Part shown: piece after piece, positions 44,867 through 56,860 of the stretch
How positions within the stretch are numbered: the stretch's first letter is position 1
Layout of the letters: each line of letters opens with the position of its first letter
Source: Apiosordaria backusii
Taxonomy: Eukaryota; Ascomycota; Sordariomycetes; Sordariales; Lasiosphaeriaceae
NCBI GenBank assembly: GCA_030549205.1
Contig: JAUKTV010000005.1
Coordinates: 1,426,001-1,490,000 of the forward strand
Direction: 5' to 3'
Length of the DNA stretch: 64,000 nucleotides
Program-made: the position numbers and the translations under genes
Notes under the pieces: model-generated
Told to the model about the DNA's origin: nothing
Seen by the model: only the letters and a program-made list of their open reading frames with translations
Databases searched by the model: none

Positions 44867-45266
44867 ATGGCTCATCTGGCTCGTGTTCCCCTGTACGGCT
44901 TGCTTGCCCTTGTCTTTGCCGGGCTGGCACAGCCAACCGAGTTGAACGAACTCTTCACGATATAGAACAGGACCGACAGAGGCGGCTGCCAGGCCTATCT
45001 CGGTACAGATCCCGACACACCAGGCTTGCTCGACAACTGGCACCAGGAGGTGTACGACATGGTCGAAGCCGCCGTCAGAGGATTGGACGAGTACGCCAAC
45101 GTTCCCCAAGTCCAGATGGCGGTCTAGTACTCTTTCTTAGGGGTCAAACCAAACGGTAATTCCGTACCTGGGCCGTTGCTCCCTCCTGACGGTGATATTT
45201 ACGGTGAGCGATACCATCCAGAATCCCTTGGTTTCGAGGCTCTCAGTGGGCATTCGACTGCGTAAA
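44867..45266 (+). pseudogene. secreted-protein pseudogene with two in-frame TAG stops
   Basis: The ATG at 44867 starts a good signal peptide (MAHLARVPLYGLLALVFAGLA). The frame is closed by TAG at 44963-44965. The same frame then continues through coding-like sequence (GGCQAYLGTDPDTPGLLDNW, VEAAVRGLDEYANVPQVQ), is closed again by TAG at 45125-45127, and continues once more (YSFLGVKPNGN, PPDGDIYG) to TAA at about 45264. Recovery of sensible protein in the same frame after each stop is what a recently inactivated gene looks like. CAG-to-TAG changes are typical products of C-to-T mutation, including RIP. The family is uncertain; GGCxAYxG plus YxFLGV resembles secreted fungal zincin-like proteins. 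Confidence 0.6.
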
Positions 45267-46082
45267 GCAAAGCTCTCATTGAATTTGAAGTCGATCTGCC
45301 TGATATGCTGAATTGCTTTTGCGCGAGCAAACGAATAGTGATGCTGGGACGAAATGAATATATCGCGCTCGGAAACCATAGAGAGCTGATGCTGGGATGA
45401 AATCTGTCGCGCTCGGAAGCCCTAGATAGCGTCTGCTATCAAGCGCGCTCCGGCGCCTCCTCTTGCTCCTCGCATGCATGGCATAGAACAGAGCCGCTCG
45501 GAATCCCGTCACACCTACCGTCTCCGAGCGCCATTCATTCCCCGACTGAAGTGGACGCACTTTTATGTACCTAGGCTGTCCGCCTCCACCGTCCCCAAGC
45601 GCCATTCTGGCACAATGCATGGAGCGTGCGAGCGGCAAGCTCGGGAATCGAGACCCCCAGCGAAATCCGGACAGCTGGTCTTATTTTACGCTGGCCATGT
45701 ATTATCTGTTCAATCCAGATTTAAATGGCAAAACCTGGGACTTCTCCACCGGGGGGGCGAAGGCAGTTTGAAAACGCAAGTTAGGATAGGCTCCAATAGT
45801 TAAGTTCAACCAAGCAATCCATCCCCTCCTCCAACAAAAACAACACAATGAGACTAAAATGAGCCTAGTGTAGTAATAAAGGGAATAGAGCAAATAAAAA
45901 AAAAATCCACAAAAGAAACGAAGTGTCAACAAGAATGAATATACCCCCCCTTTGTTTCGTCACACCCACCCCCTTCTCTGCATCACCAAACTCAGATTCA
46001 CCCCTCCCCTCTTCCCCACCCTTGATTTTAGATCGTAAAGATCGTGAGTAGCAGTATCCAGAGCCAAAAGCTGATGAGCGGC
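45267..46082. other. intergenic with short direct duplications
   Basis: Contains two copies of a unit of about 50 bases (GATGCTGGGA(C/T)GAAAT ... CGCGCTCGGAA(A/G)CC) at about 45341-45390 and 45391-45430, and an A-run at 45896-45906. The right end is the 3' flank of the DOCK gene. No gene seen. Confidence 0.55.
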
Positions 46083-49000
46083 CTACTCCTCATCAACGCC
46101 CCCCAACCCCACGACGCCATGTTGCTTATTGTGTTCCTTGCTACTCTTCTTACCCAGCCTCAGCAGACTCAACCTCTTCCGGACGCTCCCGCCCATAGTA
46201 CTGCTACTATTAGTACTCTCCCTAGGCGTCTTTTCGCCGTTGCCATGGGGAGACTCCACCGCCGTGGCCGCTCCACTTAAGCCGCCACTCGGGGTGTAGA
46301 CGCCGCCCATAAGGCTCCCCCCAGCTGAGTCGGTCACCCAGTCATTGTTGGTTGTTGTGGTGGCGGTGGTGAGGTGGCTGCCGCCTGTGATGCCACCAGG
46401 GGAGATGGAGAAACCGGCCCCGTCCATGCCGTTGGTTTGGACCGTGAGACTTGGGCGGGCATCTGTCGAATTAGAGTTTTGGGAGCGGAAGCCCGAGATG
46501 AAGCTGCGGCGGTTTTCTTTGGTGCTGGTGCTGTCTTTGGGAGAGTCTTCCTGCACGTCGCCATTGATGGTAGGTAATGGCGGGGAAGAGTCCTTAGATG
46601 GGTCCTTCTTACGGCCCCCGAGGAAGCTGAGACGGGCACCACGGCCCTGGCGGATCGAGACTGGTCGGACGACAGCGGTTTCTTCTGCTCCGGTGCCATT
46701 GGATAGTCCACTAATTGAAGGTTTTGGAAGATGGGGGATGCCGCCAATGGTGGATGGAGGGGAGCGCGGCCAGGTTGGTGAAGGAGTATTGCTTGCCTCG
46801 CGAACAGGCGGAGCAGCAGGGGTGAACAGCGCAATCTCGGTGGCATACGTAGTCTCAAAGACTGTACCAAAGGAATCTTGTTAGTATCCGCCCGGGTGGG
46901 CAAAGAAAGGGAGGAAAGAAAACTTACACTTTTGAAGATCCTCAACGTGTCTCGTGAGAATCTCCACACCAGTCTTCGAGAGAGTAGCCAAACACCTCTT
47001 AAGCAAGATAGCGTGATCAACCAAGGCCATTTTGATGGCATTCTCTTGAGGGTCAAGCTCCGGTGGCTCCAACTCCTCATCATCCACTTCGCTGTCCTTG
47101 GCAGGCGATTGCGCACCATGCCTGGTCATGCCAGGTATCAAATCTCGGTAGCAAACCACGCTGCTCTCAGAGTTGGGGTTGACGCTGATACCAACAGCAT
47201 CAAACAACAACTGCACAGCTTCCTCGCCCCCTTCACCATCTGATATCTTCCGCTCCAGCGTGGACATCTCCGCCGTCTTGCGCACAATCCTCTCCAGTGC
47301 AGTTTCCTTGGGTGATAACCTCACATCACGCAGAGCAACAATCTCGCTCCTCCTCAAGATCGTCGGGAAAGGTTCCGCAGTCGTGTAGATGATCTTTTCG
47401 GCATAGTGTTCCTCCACAGGTCCCGTTGTGTTCCGCCTGCTGCTAACAGAAAACTCCTGTGGATGAGCAGAGACAAGATAGTCTCTGATAATCTGTGGAA
47501 CCCTAGCGCGCTGGAAGACGTGATGTCCCAAATCACGATGAGGGCTCAGTGCAGAGACCACCAAGAATTGACCCTCCACATCGTCGATCTGGTCACTAAG
47601 CACAATCTGAGCTGAGGGATACATCTCCTGCATCCTGTCGGTGAACCCGGCGGTTCGTTCAGCAGGTGTGGCCTCAAAGACAAACTCCTTGTCGCGGACA
47701 TTAGCCGGGAATCCCAAGCCCTTGTAGATGACTTTGAAGTATTTGGGCACCAGTTTGTCGCTCTTTGCAATGGTCTCGTAAATGTTGGCGATGGCCCTCT
47801 CGGTGCGAGCCAGCTTGGCAAAGTCAAAGATGTTCGTCTCGTACTGTTGCTGCAGCTCCTTGTATGCCGCCAACGCGCTGCTCCATGCTTCGCCGTCTTC
47901 AAAGTGCTTGATCATGTCGAAGTAGATGCGCTCCTTCCTCTCAAAGTGAGTTTGCGCAGGGAACTCGGGATCCAGCAATGGTGGTGTTGTCCTAAGCGGA
48001 TCCCAGTCGTATAAGTCGGCATGCAGCCTCAGTGCCAGGCCTGCTTCAGCATGATTCCTCGCCTCGGCCTGCAAATTGGCCAGCTGGTGGACATAGCGGA
48101 TGAAGATCTCCTCCTTCTGCATATCCCTGAGGAACTCCATCAGCCTCAGGCGGTGAATGAGGTGTGACGCCTCGCCCGATCCGTCGCCGCTATGTACTGC
48201 AACCAAGAGATCCAAGAACTCATCAACCGTGCCCATGAGCTCCCTGATGGCCTGATAGAGTGGCTCATCCTTTAACCTGCTTAGTGGCTCAAACCGCTCC
48301 AGTAATTCCCCAACAAACAGCTTCTGCAAGATACTCTCTGTCAGTGGCTTCTCCTTGAAGTACACATCCAGACAGTCTATCATCTCCGTTTGTATGACGC
48401 TCAAGTCCTCACTCAGAGTCCACTCGCTGACGATCATGGTCTGAAGAACCTCGACAGCCATGCGTCTGAGGCCCTCGTGAACACTCAAGCAAAGCTCAAC
48501 AATGGGCCCGACCAATGTTGGTACGTACTGAACTTGATACCCGCCCATCTTGGAAAGGCCGTAACGGGCTCGCTCTTCGAGACTAGTCTCCCATCCAATA
48601 GCCTCCCATGTCCGTCGCAGGAGCTCAGCACCGTGTTCCCTTACATCACCCGCGATCTTCCATACTGCTCGACGCTTCTGTTCAGGAAATGTCTCGAGCG
48701 CAAGGGATGGGCTGCCGACCAGCTTGAGGAGGGTGGTGAAGAAGAGCTTCCACAGCTCGGTGCTAAAGTTCTCAGCCTCGTCAGGATGGGGTAAAAAGGA
48801 CTCGAGGAGGATGCTGGCGAGGTACTGAAGGGTACGCATGGTGGACTTGTGGTGGAAGATGTGAACGCTGAGCCAGTTGGAAGGAAAGGTTTCGCCCTGA
48901 AGGATGCTCATGTGCACCCGGAGACAGTTCTCAACCACAATGTTGAGATCGTCCTCAGCTAGCTCGAGCTGCATTCCGCTCGGAGAAGTCGAAAGCGCAG

Positions 49001-52000
49001 AAAGAACGGCAGAAAGCTCGATGAGCGCTTCATCAAAAATTACTTCCCCTGTGATCGCTTTGCTTGGGAATGGGTACGAGGTAGGGAACAACAGAGAGAG
49101 CCGATCTTTTGGCTTCTTTGGTATCGCGTTGAGAGCAAGATAGGACTGGATGATTTTGGGGATGTAATCTGGAATCTCCGGGCCTAGATGGTCGACCTGG
49201 CTGGCGAGGACGGAGCAGCATAGACGGACCTGCTCTTTCCACTGTTCAGTAACCTCCTCGGTGTAGCCCCAGTGTGGTGCAATCCACCTGACGGTATTGG
49301 CGCTCAGGGCGGATCGCTGTTCTGGGTGGGAAAAGATGTCCAGTCTGGCGTAGTTGATGATGAGGACCAGCTTGTAAAGAACAAGCTTCCCCTTGACCAT
49401 CGAACAGGAATCCATAAAGTCGATAGCAATATGGAGGATCTCCTCTGTAGTCAACAGTCCGGCCAGCTCCGGAAGCCATGTGTGAAAGTGCTGGACGGCG
49501 AGCGTCTGACTTCCTACCAGGACTGGAGCTGTGCTGCGCATCATGGCATCAAGGGCCTTGAAGATGCTTCGTAGATGGCGCGTAAACCCTGGGTTGGTAC
49601 TAGTAATCCCAATGCCGGCCTCCTTCACCTTTTGTTGGTCGCGGGCATGTGTGATGAACTTGAGGATATGTCGTGCTACTTTGAACGTAGCCCGCAGTTT
49701 CCTCGCCGTCTCTGGTTCAGTTGGCTTGGACAAAAGTCTGGTAAACGACCTGACCAGGCAGGGTGTTGCAAAGGGATAGTTGAACTTGCTCTCAGCATAT
49801 TGGTCGACCAGCGGAGACAGGTTGAATCGTCGGTCGTGCACAATATCCAACACCCTCACTAATGCGGCGAAGACCAGATCCTCGTAGTCATCATTACCGG
49901 AGTAGGCGACCAATATCCCGAACAAGGCGTCCAAAACATCGTTCAGCAACTTGACAACCTCGATCTCGGCCACGAAAATGAACTGTTTGAGAAGATCAGG
50001 AATTGATTCTTGGGCAGAGTCCTTCCACCCTAACAGTCGCAACATGATCTTGTCTTGGGAAAATCTTGTGCTGCAGAGATACGTCTCCACGCGAACCATG
50101 GCGATTGGACCAGTTACTTCTGCTTGATGCTCCTCCCTGCCCTTGGAGGCAAACGGTAGGTTGAGATACCCGCCCTTGCCCTGTGCGTTCTGCTGTGCAG
50201 AGACGGTGTTTTCATCTAACCGGTAGAGAATCAAGGCATGAGCCCCGTCATGGATGAAGGCCTGTTGATCCCATAGTGGCATGTGTGCGACAGCAAAAGG
50301 GCTGTTTGGCGCATCTGCCAGCTGCATGACAACATGCGCTTGGTGTACGTCGGTAGGCGCGATAACAAGCTTGATGGTTTGCTTCCATGGCTCCCCACGT
50401 TCGGCTGCAACCGTCTTCCAAGTGCTGATGCCCTCCCTGTTGGACGAGGGAAAGATGCAATTGTCGATAGGCTCGCCTGACTGCCTCCTTACTTCGAGCG
50501 TGAGCTGCAGATTGTTCCCGTGGATACTACTCGGAAGGGATGCTGGACTGCCGCCATATCGAGACAAAAGTGTTTGGCGGGTCAGTGCCGCTTCGTCGAT
50601 TGTCAAGTAGATGTCGGACCTCGGTTTTGTCGGTGCCCCGAGAATCCCATCTTGTTTGTTTTGCAGATACCCGCCAACACGGTCGGTGTGGCTTTGATCA
50701 GTGCATCCGCATCCGGGTTGTTGAAGGCACGCAAATGCAACTGCAGCCGCTCGGCTCTCCTCGACTTCTCATAAGACCCGGGTTTGCTGTCCAAGATTTC
50801 GCGTATTACCGGGTCCCATTCCTCCCCATCTCCACGATCCGTCGCAAACCGGGCAGACGGGGCCCAGAGGGTCACAATATGTTCCACCTCGTCCTCCTGC
50901 TTCATGACAGAGTTCAGCTTGAGCACGCCGACTCCTACTGTCCTATCAGCAGTCTGGGTGACGTAGCCGTCCACCGAAGACCGCCCGCCCTTGGAATTGG
51001 CTGTGCTGGGCGGATGACCGTCTATGCTCTCGGCCCCTGCTGTGTTGGGTGATACTACCTCCTCCGGCTGCTCAGAGAGCGAATCAAGCTTATTGTTGCC
51101 TCTGGAGAATGCGGACCTTGTGCTCTTACCCGCCCACATTAAGCTCCTACGCATTGACTTGTTCCCGGAAGACAATGGCGGTTTTGTTGGATCCTTGGAG
51201 AACTGCGGCAAGCTCTGCGACATCGACCCAGACCTGGAGCTAGGCTTAGTAGCAACCACCTGTTGCGGCGCGCGAATCTTGACGATGAGGAACAATTCTG
51301 AGTCGATCGATGAAACGTCCCCAATTTCTGCGGCGGTGAGGTCGGAAAAAAGCGTGCGCATCTGGTGGTTTCTTGCCAAGTGGCTCATTTGCCCACCGCC
51401 AGGCATCTCAACAATGTAGCTCTCCGATATGGTGGTGAGCTTGCCACCCGAGGTTTTCGTCGCCAAGTACAGCACCAGAGTGGTCGCTTCGGTCGATGCG
51501 CCGGCCAATCCCTTGATATCTACCAGTAGGTGATGCAGCGCCGTCAGCTCGACGGTGGGGGTTGGTGTCTCGTCCAACAGACTCATGATGGACTGCAGCC
51601 TCGTTATTTCCACCACGGAGTCATCCCCGGTGAGGACTCTTCCCCGAGCGTACGGGTCACGCACGATAACCTCTCCGCCGCACAGCTTGTTGACCCGGAC
51701 CAAGTCCCAGACTGTCTTCTCGCGCAAATTCTCGTATTCCCACGTCGTTAGGACATCATGCAGAAACTGCTGTCTCGAAAAGTTGAGGGTAACGATGAGC
51801 TGCGAAAGGTTATCTAGTTTGGCGTATTGTCGGGACAGGAGCAGCTCGTGGAGGTTTGTCGAGTGCCATTCTCGAAGGCAAGACGCGATTTCGTCAATGA
51901 GTGGTTCGGAGGCTGAGGTGGGCGTCTCGTCGCCAATCTTGAGCATCGGTACTGGGGCTGGCTGACGAGGCGCATTCGGATCCCGCTGCACCGGCACCGA

Positions 52001-52438
52001 GAGCAGCCCTTGTGTTCCATTCTTCTGCGGTCCCCTACTCCTGTCTTTCCTCCTCTTCTTCTCGCCATTGGGGACCAGTCCACTTTTGGCAGAATCGCTG
52101 CCGATGTACGGCAGCTCTATCGCCGCGCCATCTTCACTGTCGACCTCGTTGTCGTCTGTTTCGTCGCTCTCGCCAAGCACCTCACGTACTTCGACGCAAC
52201 TTCGCGGAAAGATGCCGCTGAACACACGGGCCTCGAGGGTTTGGCCCTTTACGCTTGTCAAACCGGCAAGCAAACTCGGTGGTGAAACCAGGTACCCGCG
52301 AAACCAGTGGCCGTCGGGTGTCTCTTCAATAATGTACAGTTCGTCGCCCAATTCGAGGGGCAAGTCGGCAGGACTTGAGGCAGCGAAGGGGTAGGTCGCT
52401 ACGGCGAAGGCGATGCGAGGCAGTGGTTGCCAGGGCAT
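46083..52438 (-). CDS. DOCK-family Rho/Rac GTPase exchange factor, with one-base frameshift
   Basis: The start is the ATG at 52438 (MPWQPLPRIAFAVATYPF). Exon 1 runs 52438..46928 and exon 2 46861..46083, joined by an intron with GTAAGT, TACTAAC branch and ACAG. Exon 1 is broken at a four-C run (50636-50639). Before it the frame reads ...CKTNKMGFSG; after it the next frame reads APTKPRSDIYLTIDEA. These are adjacent parts of the conserved DOCK C2 (DHR1) lead-in, so one G is missing on the minus strand. With it restored the length is 2096 residues, a multiple of three overall. Domains in order: SH3-like (residues about 10-90), helical armadillo-like region, DHR1/C2, long solenoid, DHR2 (near PKYFKVIYKGLGFP, KEFVFEA, and the catalytic region thereafter), then a Ser/Pro-rich tail. 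It acts at polarised membranes. The break may be a sequencing error. Confidence 0.88.
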
Positions 52439-54121
52439 TGTGTCCAACTGGAAGGCATCTATGGTCTCTCAGGTCGCGGATTATGGCGGCACTGGTGAAT
52501 ATAACGAGCGCAGCACAGGCGATGAAGATTGTTCGGGGATGGTCCCTGGAGGGAAAATAGGCGATTGCACGTGCGCCTTTCCGTCAAGGAGAGCGATGGG
52601 TCGCCCGGGCCCGTCCCAAAATGTCCAAATTGATGTGCTTTTCCGTCACTAATGCGGGCGCTATGATAATTTTGTGTCGGTCGGGACGATAATGACGGAT
52701 CGGCCGGTCGGGTCGAGGTGTCGTGAGGTTCGTCGCGCAAAACGAAATTATCAATGTCGTCTGATGGCGGCTCCTTGAAAGTTGAAGATGTCGGAAGAAA
52801 GCGTTGACGTCGACCTGGGGAGCGGGCACGGCAGCGGCGCAGGGAAGGGGCTGCTTTTGTATTTTAGCAAGCTTCCAGCTGCGCGGATTCCGGGCGCTGC
52901 AGGCCACGGAGCGGTTCAGAGTCTGGGGAAAAACGAGTGTGGGAATGATAAAATTGGCGAGAAGGAGCGAATGAATGGAATTAGCTAGTAGAAGAACTCA
53001 CCCCTGAAGCAAATCGACGTGCGTTGAAGTTGAGGGGGAAGCCACTTTTGCAGGGGTCTCACTTTTAACCCAAGTGAGTTAGTTGTTGACAACAGCGGCA
53101 GTCTTTGGGGTTTCGATTTAAGGTTCAAACGCAAGCCAGAGAGCGCGTTTTGGTTGAGAAAGTGGCCGGTTCACTGTTTGTAGTGTAAACACGGCAGACA
53201 TTGGCCTTGTTTGCGGCCAGCAGTTGTGCTGAAGACTTGTGTGATATTTTTTTCTTCTTTCCCACCTTTTTCTCGCAGCAGCGGCAAGCTCCATGTCTCA
53301 CAATATGACAACTTTTGGATGGACGACTTCTTTCCAAATTGGCACCCACTGGTTGGTCGGATTGAGACAAAGTTCGTGATCTGCGCGCACCTCTGCGGCT
53401 ACGGGCCGTCGAGTGAGGTGACTGGCCCCTGAGCTGCTGCGTATTTTGTGAGAACTCATCTCCCCACAGTCAACAACCACTCGCCTGACATCTTCTCCTC
53501 ACTCCACGATGTTCAAGAGGCCCCTCTATCAAGACCGTATCTGTCTCCCTGTACAACACACGATATCAATCTGCAAAATCTCAGCCGACGTGGAAGCACT
53601 GATGCCAAACGCTCAGACCCTCCGGATCGCTGCATCAGCCAATCCCCCACACTCCGCACCAGTGGGTCTGTGCTCATCCATACCCCGGTCTGGTCTGGAC
53701 TTGCTGGAATGGACTCAATCTCCAACAGGAGTTTGAGAGTTAAGAGATCTCCCAGATTGCTTTGAATACCGTCTTCTTGTAGCTTTCGTAGCGCAACATA
53801 TTCGATCTAAGTCTTCTTGACATCGAACCATGTAACAAACCACATGGCTTAAGATTAAAATTAAGTGGACCTAGCTTTCGGTTCCTGCATCAGCGACCAG
53901 GATCGTGGGCAACAGCCAGCTACATCTCGGGTTAGGGTTATGTGCATGTTCAACAGACATCAACCAGCACAACCAACAGCACGCAAAGATGGATGCCTTG
54001 TGCATATACCCCGCTTGATAGTCGTATATATTGACCATTCTACCCGGGATCTCGGGTCATGGCTGCCGTTAGGATATCAGGTACAAACCTCATCACTCCA
54101 ATTTGAAATCATCTCAAAACG
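52439..54121. other. bidirectional intergenic region between DOCK and HeLo genes
   Basis: 1.7 kb between divergent start codons at 52438 (minus) and 54122 (plus). A GGGTTAGGGTTA telomere-like motif is at about 53929-53941. The open frames here are short and lack support. Confidence 0.5.
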
Positions 54122-56089
54122 ATGGCCGAAGTCCTGGGCATTGTCACAGGCGTCTTTCAGTTAATTCCCCTTTGCAGTGGTATGAACCGTGAATCTTAAA
54201 CTTCTCGTACTTGTTCCAGTACTCTAACAAGTAACAGAGGGATTTGTCATGATCAAGAATGTTGTGCACGCAAAGCAAAAGTTGAGCGAGCAGGTCATAA
54301 GAATCCAATACCACCACGACGTACGACAGCCTCTCATAAGGCAAGGGCATTGGCTGACCTCAAACGTTCAGCACTTTCGATCTTGGTACGAAATATGGGG
54401 GACTCTAACTACACGGGAGCGAAGATTCAAACAGTACGCCGAGGAGCGACCCCTGAGCGCCAAAGCTGTCCTGCGTCAGCTAGCTCTTTACTCCCGCTTG
54501 TTTTACGATTTGAAAGCTCTCGAAAGATACGGCTTCAAGGTTGACAGCGCAGTACCTCCGCAACACCGCATTCAACTGGTTGACGACTTTCACTTTGAGA
54601 CTGACGCCGATCTCAGCCCACACAACATTGGCCGGTTTGAGGCCAAATGCAACTCTAATCTCTCATTGATGAAAAAGATCAAGTTCATCCTGGGTAAACG
54701 GGACAAGGATGTCGACGAACTGATTGTGAGACTCCGAGAGTACAACGAAGTCTTGTGGAGATACGGCCCGCCGTTGGAAGTGTCTCGGCTGGATAAGGGC
54801 GTCTACGACAACCTCGGCCACGTGGTAGCAGATCAGTTGAAACTGTTCTTCAATGCGTACGCTCGAGAAGCTGAGACCGCAACGGACCCAGAAAGCGCGA
54901 GAAAATATCGCGCGTTAGCAAAGATGGCTAACTTTCGCTCCCATGTTCGTGAGGCATCAAGACGCCCCCAGTTTTTCCGGGCCAGTTCCTTCTACATGGC
55001 AGACAATTACAAAATCGACAGTCGCGGAATGTCAACGATGGCACTTTTCTATGACTATGCATCCAAAGGCGATCATCGTGTCGTGCTCATCGAATGGATA
55101 CAGAATCCACAGCTTTCAGGCAAGAAACGGGAGACGGAAAAGCTAGCACTCTTGCTGAATGTCCCCAAGCCCGACGAGATGTCTGTACTTGACTGCTACG
55201 GAATACTCGATGATGTCGAACGCACCAACCGACTTGGCCTTGTTCTAAAACCTCCCGACTACGTCCGGATTAATCTTCCTAGCCCGTTATCACCGGGGGG
55301 TATTTCAGAACGACGGATGCCTATCAACCTGAGGCAACTCATCAAGACTCGTGATAGCTTGGACCTAGGTGCAAGATTCGACATCGCAAAGAAACTTGTC
55401 GATACCATCCACATGATCCATGCTGTGGATTGGGTGCACAAGTTTGTTTCCCTCGCCGCACCATCAGGTGTCCTTATCCTTGACCTAGCTAACCTATCTA
55501 CTCAGAAATATCCGCTCCAACAGTGTTCTGTTCTTTCCTCTCGGCAAGATCGACGACACGAGCTCAGCCCGGGCCCCTTACCAAGTCTTTGACTTCTCCA
55601 GCCCACTAATCGCCGGCTTCAGCAACGCCCGATCCGATGACAAGCCTAGTAGCAACTATGGCCCCGGCCAGACAAGAGAGGCAACAAACTTGACGCTAGA
55701 CTACTACCAGCATCCAGCCAAGCTCAATGACCCTCACGTAGCCTACCGACGTCTTTTTGACCTTTACAGTCTGGGCTGTGTCCTGCTTGAGTTGGCATTA
55801 TGGACAACATTGGCCAGGCAGATAGGACATGACCCTGCCAGCAGAGAGGTGCATTACAAGTTCATTCGAGAACTGGCCCTCAAGCCTACATTGGACAGGT
55901 CAGTACTATATCAACTCACCTTCCACAAACCTCATGATGATATGCTGACAACTTCAATGAAGAATGGTCGGCAAGATCTTTGCGGGTGTCATCCGTGACT
56001 GTATTGCTCTAGGTGAGAAGAACACACTCGATAATCCAGCAAGGTTTGGTACGGACATCGCGTCCAGGTTGGCTCAGTGTGTTGCTTGA
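54122..56089 (+). CDS. HeLo-domain pseudokinase-like protein, 576 residues
   Basis: Exons 54122..54179, 54238..54320, 54372..55441, 55506..55898 and 55963..56089. The start MAEVLGIVTGVFQLIPLCSE is a HeLo-type N-terminal helix like that of HET-S. The 51-base intron 2 (GTACGA, CTGAC, TTCAG) is in frame and stop-free, and would be easy to miss. The second half is kinase-like: a DIAKKLVDTIHMIHAVDWVHK stretch leads to an HKN-type loop (WVHKNIRSNSVLFF) where active kinases have HRD. IAGFSNAR stands in place of DFG, and DLYSLGCVLLELALW is the helix-F region. Loss of the HRD Asp and DFG Asp points to an inactive kinase. HeLo domains of fungal incompatibility proteins insert in membranes to cause cell death. 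Fungal HeLo-kinase fusions are known as a group; their function is unclear. Confidence 0.78.
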
Positions 56090-56257
56090 GTTTAAGTCAT
56101 CGATGTATACACAAGGCCGTTTGAAAATTCACCAAATCTCTATTCATGCTATAGGCAGTTGTATCCGCATTGTGAATAAACACATCTGCCATCCTAGGTG
56201 GGCATCAGACGGAGAGCCTTCCATATTACCCTCCATCCTTCCCCATCCCTAAAAGCC

Positions 56258-56860
56258 CTAAAGAGTAATCAAATCCATCTTCTCAACCCCCACATATCCT
56301 TCCTCACCCGCCACTCCCTTTTCATTCTCAACAGCGACCCCCTCTTCCTCGCCTGCATCCCCAACACCAACAACACCAACACCCCCATTCTCCCTTGCCG
56401 CCATCTCCAACCACACCCTCCTTCTCTCCCTCGCCCTCCTCACCAAAGAGCACCATTCCGTAAACACCATCAACCCCGGCGCCCCAAACGTAATAGAAAT
56501 CAGCACCGGCCCATGCCACCACCACCCCGGATCCTCCTCGTTAAAAAAGTAATTAAACACCCTGATCATCACCCCCGAGAAGAAAACCAAAAAACAGATT
56601 GCCATCCCCTCAATCCCGTCCCTCATGTCATCCTCGTGCATCCCTGGCTCGATGGGCAAAGGGTGGAAAACCCGGATGCATTGCGGAACTCGCAGGAAGG
56701 ATTCGGTGCCGCGGCCGAGGCGGATGATGGCCGAGCTCAAGTGGGGGATTATGAACTTGTCGAGGAGAAAGGCCACTACATTAAGGTAGGGGCCGATGAG
56801 GAGATTGAAGAGGAAGCCTGTAGGGTCGCTTGGGTCTCTGGCTGAGCGATGGCGAGGCAT
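56258..56860 (-). CDS. small membrane-associated hypothetical protein, 200 residues
   Basis: Single frame from the ATG at 56860 (MPRHRSARDPSDP). There are three hydrophobic segments: FLFNLLIGPYLNVVAFLLD, GMAICFLVFFSGVMIRVF and GPVLISITFGAPGLMVF. A Glu/Gly/Val-rich acidic tail ends the protein. A Trp run (DPGWWWHGP) precedes the third segment. It converges on the HeLo gene, only 168 bases between stops. I do not recognise a family. Coding bias and an ATG-led frame through plausible membrane segments support the call moderately. Confidence 0.55.
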   Translation of the reverse strand: MPRHRSARDPSDPTGFLFNLLIGPYLNVVAFLLDKFIIPHLSSAIIRLGRGTESFLRVPQCIRVFHPLPIEPGMHEDDMRDGIEGMAICFLVFFSGVMIRVFNYFFNEEDPGWWWHGPVLISITFGAPGLMVFTEWCSLVRRARERRRVWLEMAARENGGVGVVGVGDAGEEEGVAVENEKGVAGEEGYVGVEKMDLITL

